From positions 62,001-126,000 of the forward strand of contig NZ_JAJTTF010000009.1 in NCBI RefSeq assembly GCF_021341785.1: a stretch of 64,000 nt of DNA, given 5' to 3'. Positions 63,280 to 64,000 of this stretch are shown in pieces. The notes beneath the pieces are model-generated. The model was given only the letters and a program-made list of their open reading frames with translations, was not told where the DNA came from and made no database searches. This DNA is from Microbacterium sp. Au-Mic1 (GTDB lineage Bacteria > Actinomycetota > Actinomycetes > Actinomycetales > Microbacteriaceae). The position numbers were made by a program, and so were the translations under genes. Position 1 is the stretch's first letter; each line of letters opens with the position of its first letter.

Positions 63280-63666
63280 TCAGGCGCCGGCGTCGGCGTC
63301 GCCGGACTCGGCGAAGCGCAGCATGTTGCCGAACGGGTCGGGCACGACCATGGTCGCGCCGCCCGGGGCATCGTCTTCGATTCCGGGGAAGGGTGCCTCG
63401 CCGGCGCTGCGCTCGAAGAACTCGGCACGGAAGCCGACGACGTCTCGCATCGGGATCCACACGGCGGTCCCGGGTGTTCCGTCGCCGTAATGCTCGCTGA
63501 GATGGATCCGGCAGTCGCCGCGGCGGATCCCCAGATACAGCGGAAGGCCCTCTGCGAACCGGTGCTCGAACTCGACCTCGAACCCGAGCCGGTCCAGGTA
63601 GAAGCGCCTCGCGAGCGCGACGTCGAAGATGCGCAGGACGGGGACGGCGGCGCCGAGGGAGCTCAT
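63280..63666 (-). CDS. VOC/glyoxalase-fold protein (bleomycin-resistance-like)
   Basis: 128 aa. 'PVLRIFDVALARRFYLDRLG' and 'FEVEFEHRFAEGLPLYLGIR' form the first beta-alpha-beta unit, and 'GGATMVVPDPFGNMLRFAES' the second, as in glyoxalase/bleomycin-resistance proteins. Substrate unknown. It stands alone. Confidence 0.9.
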   Translation of the reverse strand: MSSLGAAVPVLRIFDVALARRFYLDRLGFEVEFEHRFAEGLPLYLGIRRGDCRIHLSEHYGDGTPGTAVWIPMRDVVGFRAEFFERSAGEAPFPGIEDDAPGGATMVVPDPFGNMLRFAESGDADAGA

Positions 63667-63731
63667 GACCAGACCCTACGCCGTGCTGCGCGTGTCAGCG
63701 CGTGCTGCCCGGTCAGCGCCGTGATGCGGTG

Positions 63732-64000
63732 TCAGCGCCGGCTGTCGTCCGGATCGTCGGCGACGTCGTCGCCGTGCTCCGGGGCGCTCCCCCACGGTCG
63801 CCACAGCACGACCTCGGTGGGGCGGCGGATCCGGCGTCCGGACGGGACGGCCATGACGGATCCGGTCGTGCCGGCGGCGAACACGCGGACGCCGGGGCGG
63901 TTCGCCCGCTCCTCGCGCAGGTCGTGCTCGAGCTCGCCCACGCGGCGCCGCAGGGTGCGCACCTCGTCCTCGAGGTCGAGCAGGCGCGCGATCGCGGGCA
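63732..64000 (-). CDS. Hypothetical protein, C-terminal part
   Basis: The gene runs off the right edge; the last ~89 codons are visible. 'ARLLDLEDEVRTLRRRVGEL' and 'EHDLREERANRPGVRVFAAG' suggest a coiled coil followed by a basic stretch ('PSGRRIRRPTEVVLWRPWG') and an acidic tail. No function recognised. An internal GTG at 63962 could be a start, but coding character continues upstream of it. Confidence 0.5.
   Translation of the reverse strand, partial: PAIARLLDLEDEVRTLRRRVGELEHDLREERANRPGVRVFAAGTTGSVMAVPSGRRIRRPTEVVLWRPWGSAPEHGDDVADDPDDSRR

Overview
The window is high-GC DNA with dense short-spaced operons, GTG starts, ATGA overlaps and LacI/IclR/TetR regulation. It also carries a SigK/RskA pair, a homodimeric-type pyruvate dehydrogenase E1 and Gcl-type glyoxylate metabolism. 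This points to an actinobacterium, most likely a Microbacteriaceae member close to Microbacterium. No rRNA, tRNA or CRISPR array was seen.

Region 1 (1-21.5 kb) is a purine/glyoxylate salvage region. It holds the start of an NCS1-type permease, a LacI regulator, and the glycerate-pathway operon hyi-glxR-gcl-glxK. Next come an operon of malic enzyme, a DUF6986 CitE-like protein and allE, with a divergent IclR regulator. Further on are the uricase operon uraD-uraH-uox and a second CitE-like lyase. A 15-bp box related to TTCCG-N5-CGGAA lies in front of five of these units, so one IclR-type regulator probably controls urate-to-glyoxylate-to-central-metabolism flow. Two hypothetical genes, aceE and an SDR are interspersed, together with several palindromic and tandem repeats.

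Region 2 (21.5-25.7 kb) is housekeeping: coaBC, an NRDE/TANGO2-like protein, a lipoate ligase-like protein and two proline-rich membrane proteins. Several of these starts look leaderless.

Region 3 (25.65-32.5 kb) is an accessory island with visibly lower GC. It has fragments of a decayed MobF-type relaxase/helicase and a divergent two-TM coiled-coil protein. It also has an 806-aa protein with two TIR/deoxyribosyltransferase-like halves fused to an Sll1717-type P-loop ATPase, and a tightly coupled two-gene module ending in a DUF6575-like protein. This is a candidate anti-phage or conflict island.

Region 4 (32.5-40.3 kb) has two GT4 glycosyltransferases, a Tat-exported PL8 polysaccharide lyase under a likely LacI-type operator, and small genes (MmcQ/YjbR, DHFR-like, TetR).

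Region 5 (40.3-63.1 kb) reads as a D-arabinan utilisation locus. Two exported GH183 (DUF4185) endo-D-arabinanase candidates would cut the polymer outside the cell. An ABC sugar importer (binding protein plus two permeases) would take up fragments. Cytoplasmic GH172 (DUF2961) and GH116 enzymes would trim alpha- and beta-linked D-arabinofuranose. A fucose/D-arabinose isomerase-like enzyme and an FGGY kinase would then give D-ribulose 5-phosphate. A LacI regulator sits in the middle, and five GAAATCGATTTC-like operators are spread across the locus. One of them is upstream of a heterodimeric ABC exporter with a degenerate nucleotide site. A SigK-RskA-fasciclin-molybdopterin oxidoreductase block is embedded between the two halves. 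The window closes with a VOC protein and a partial gene.
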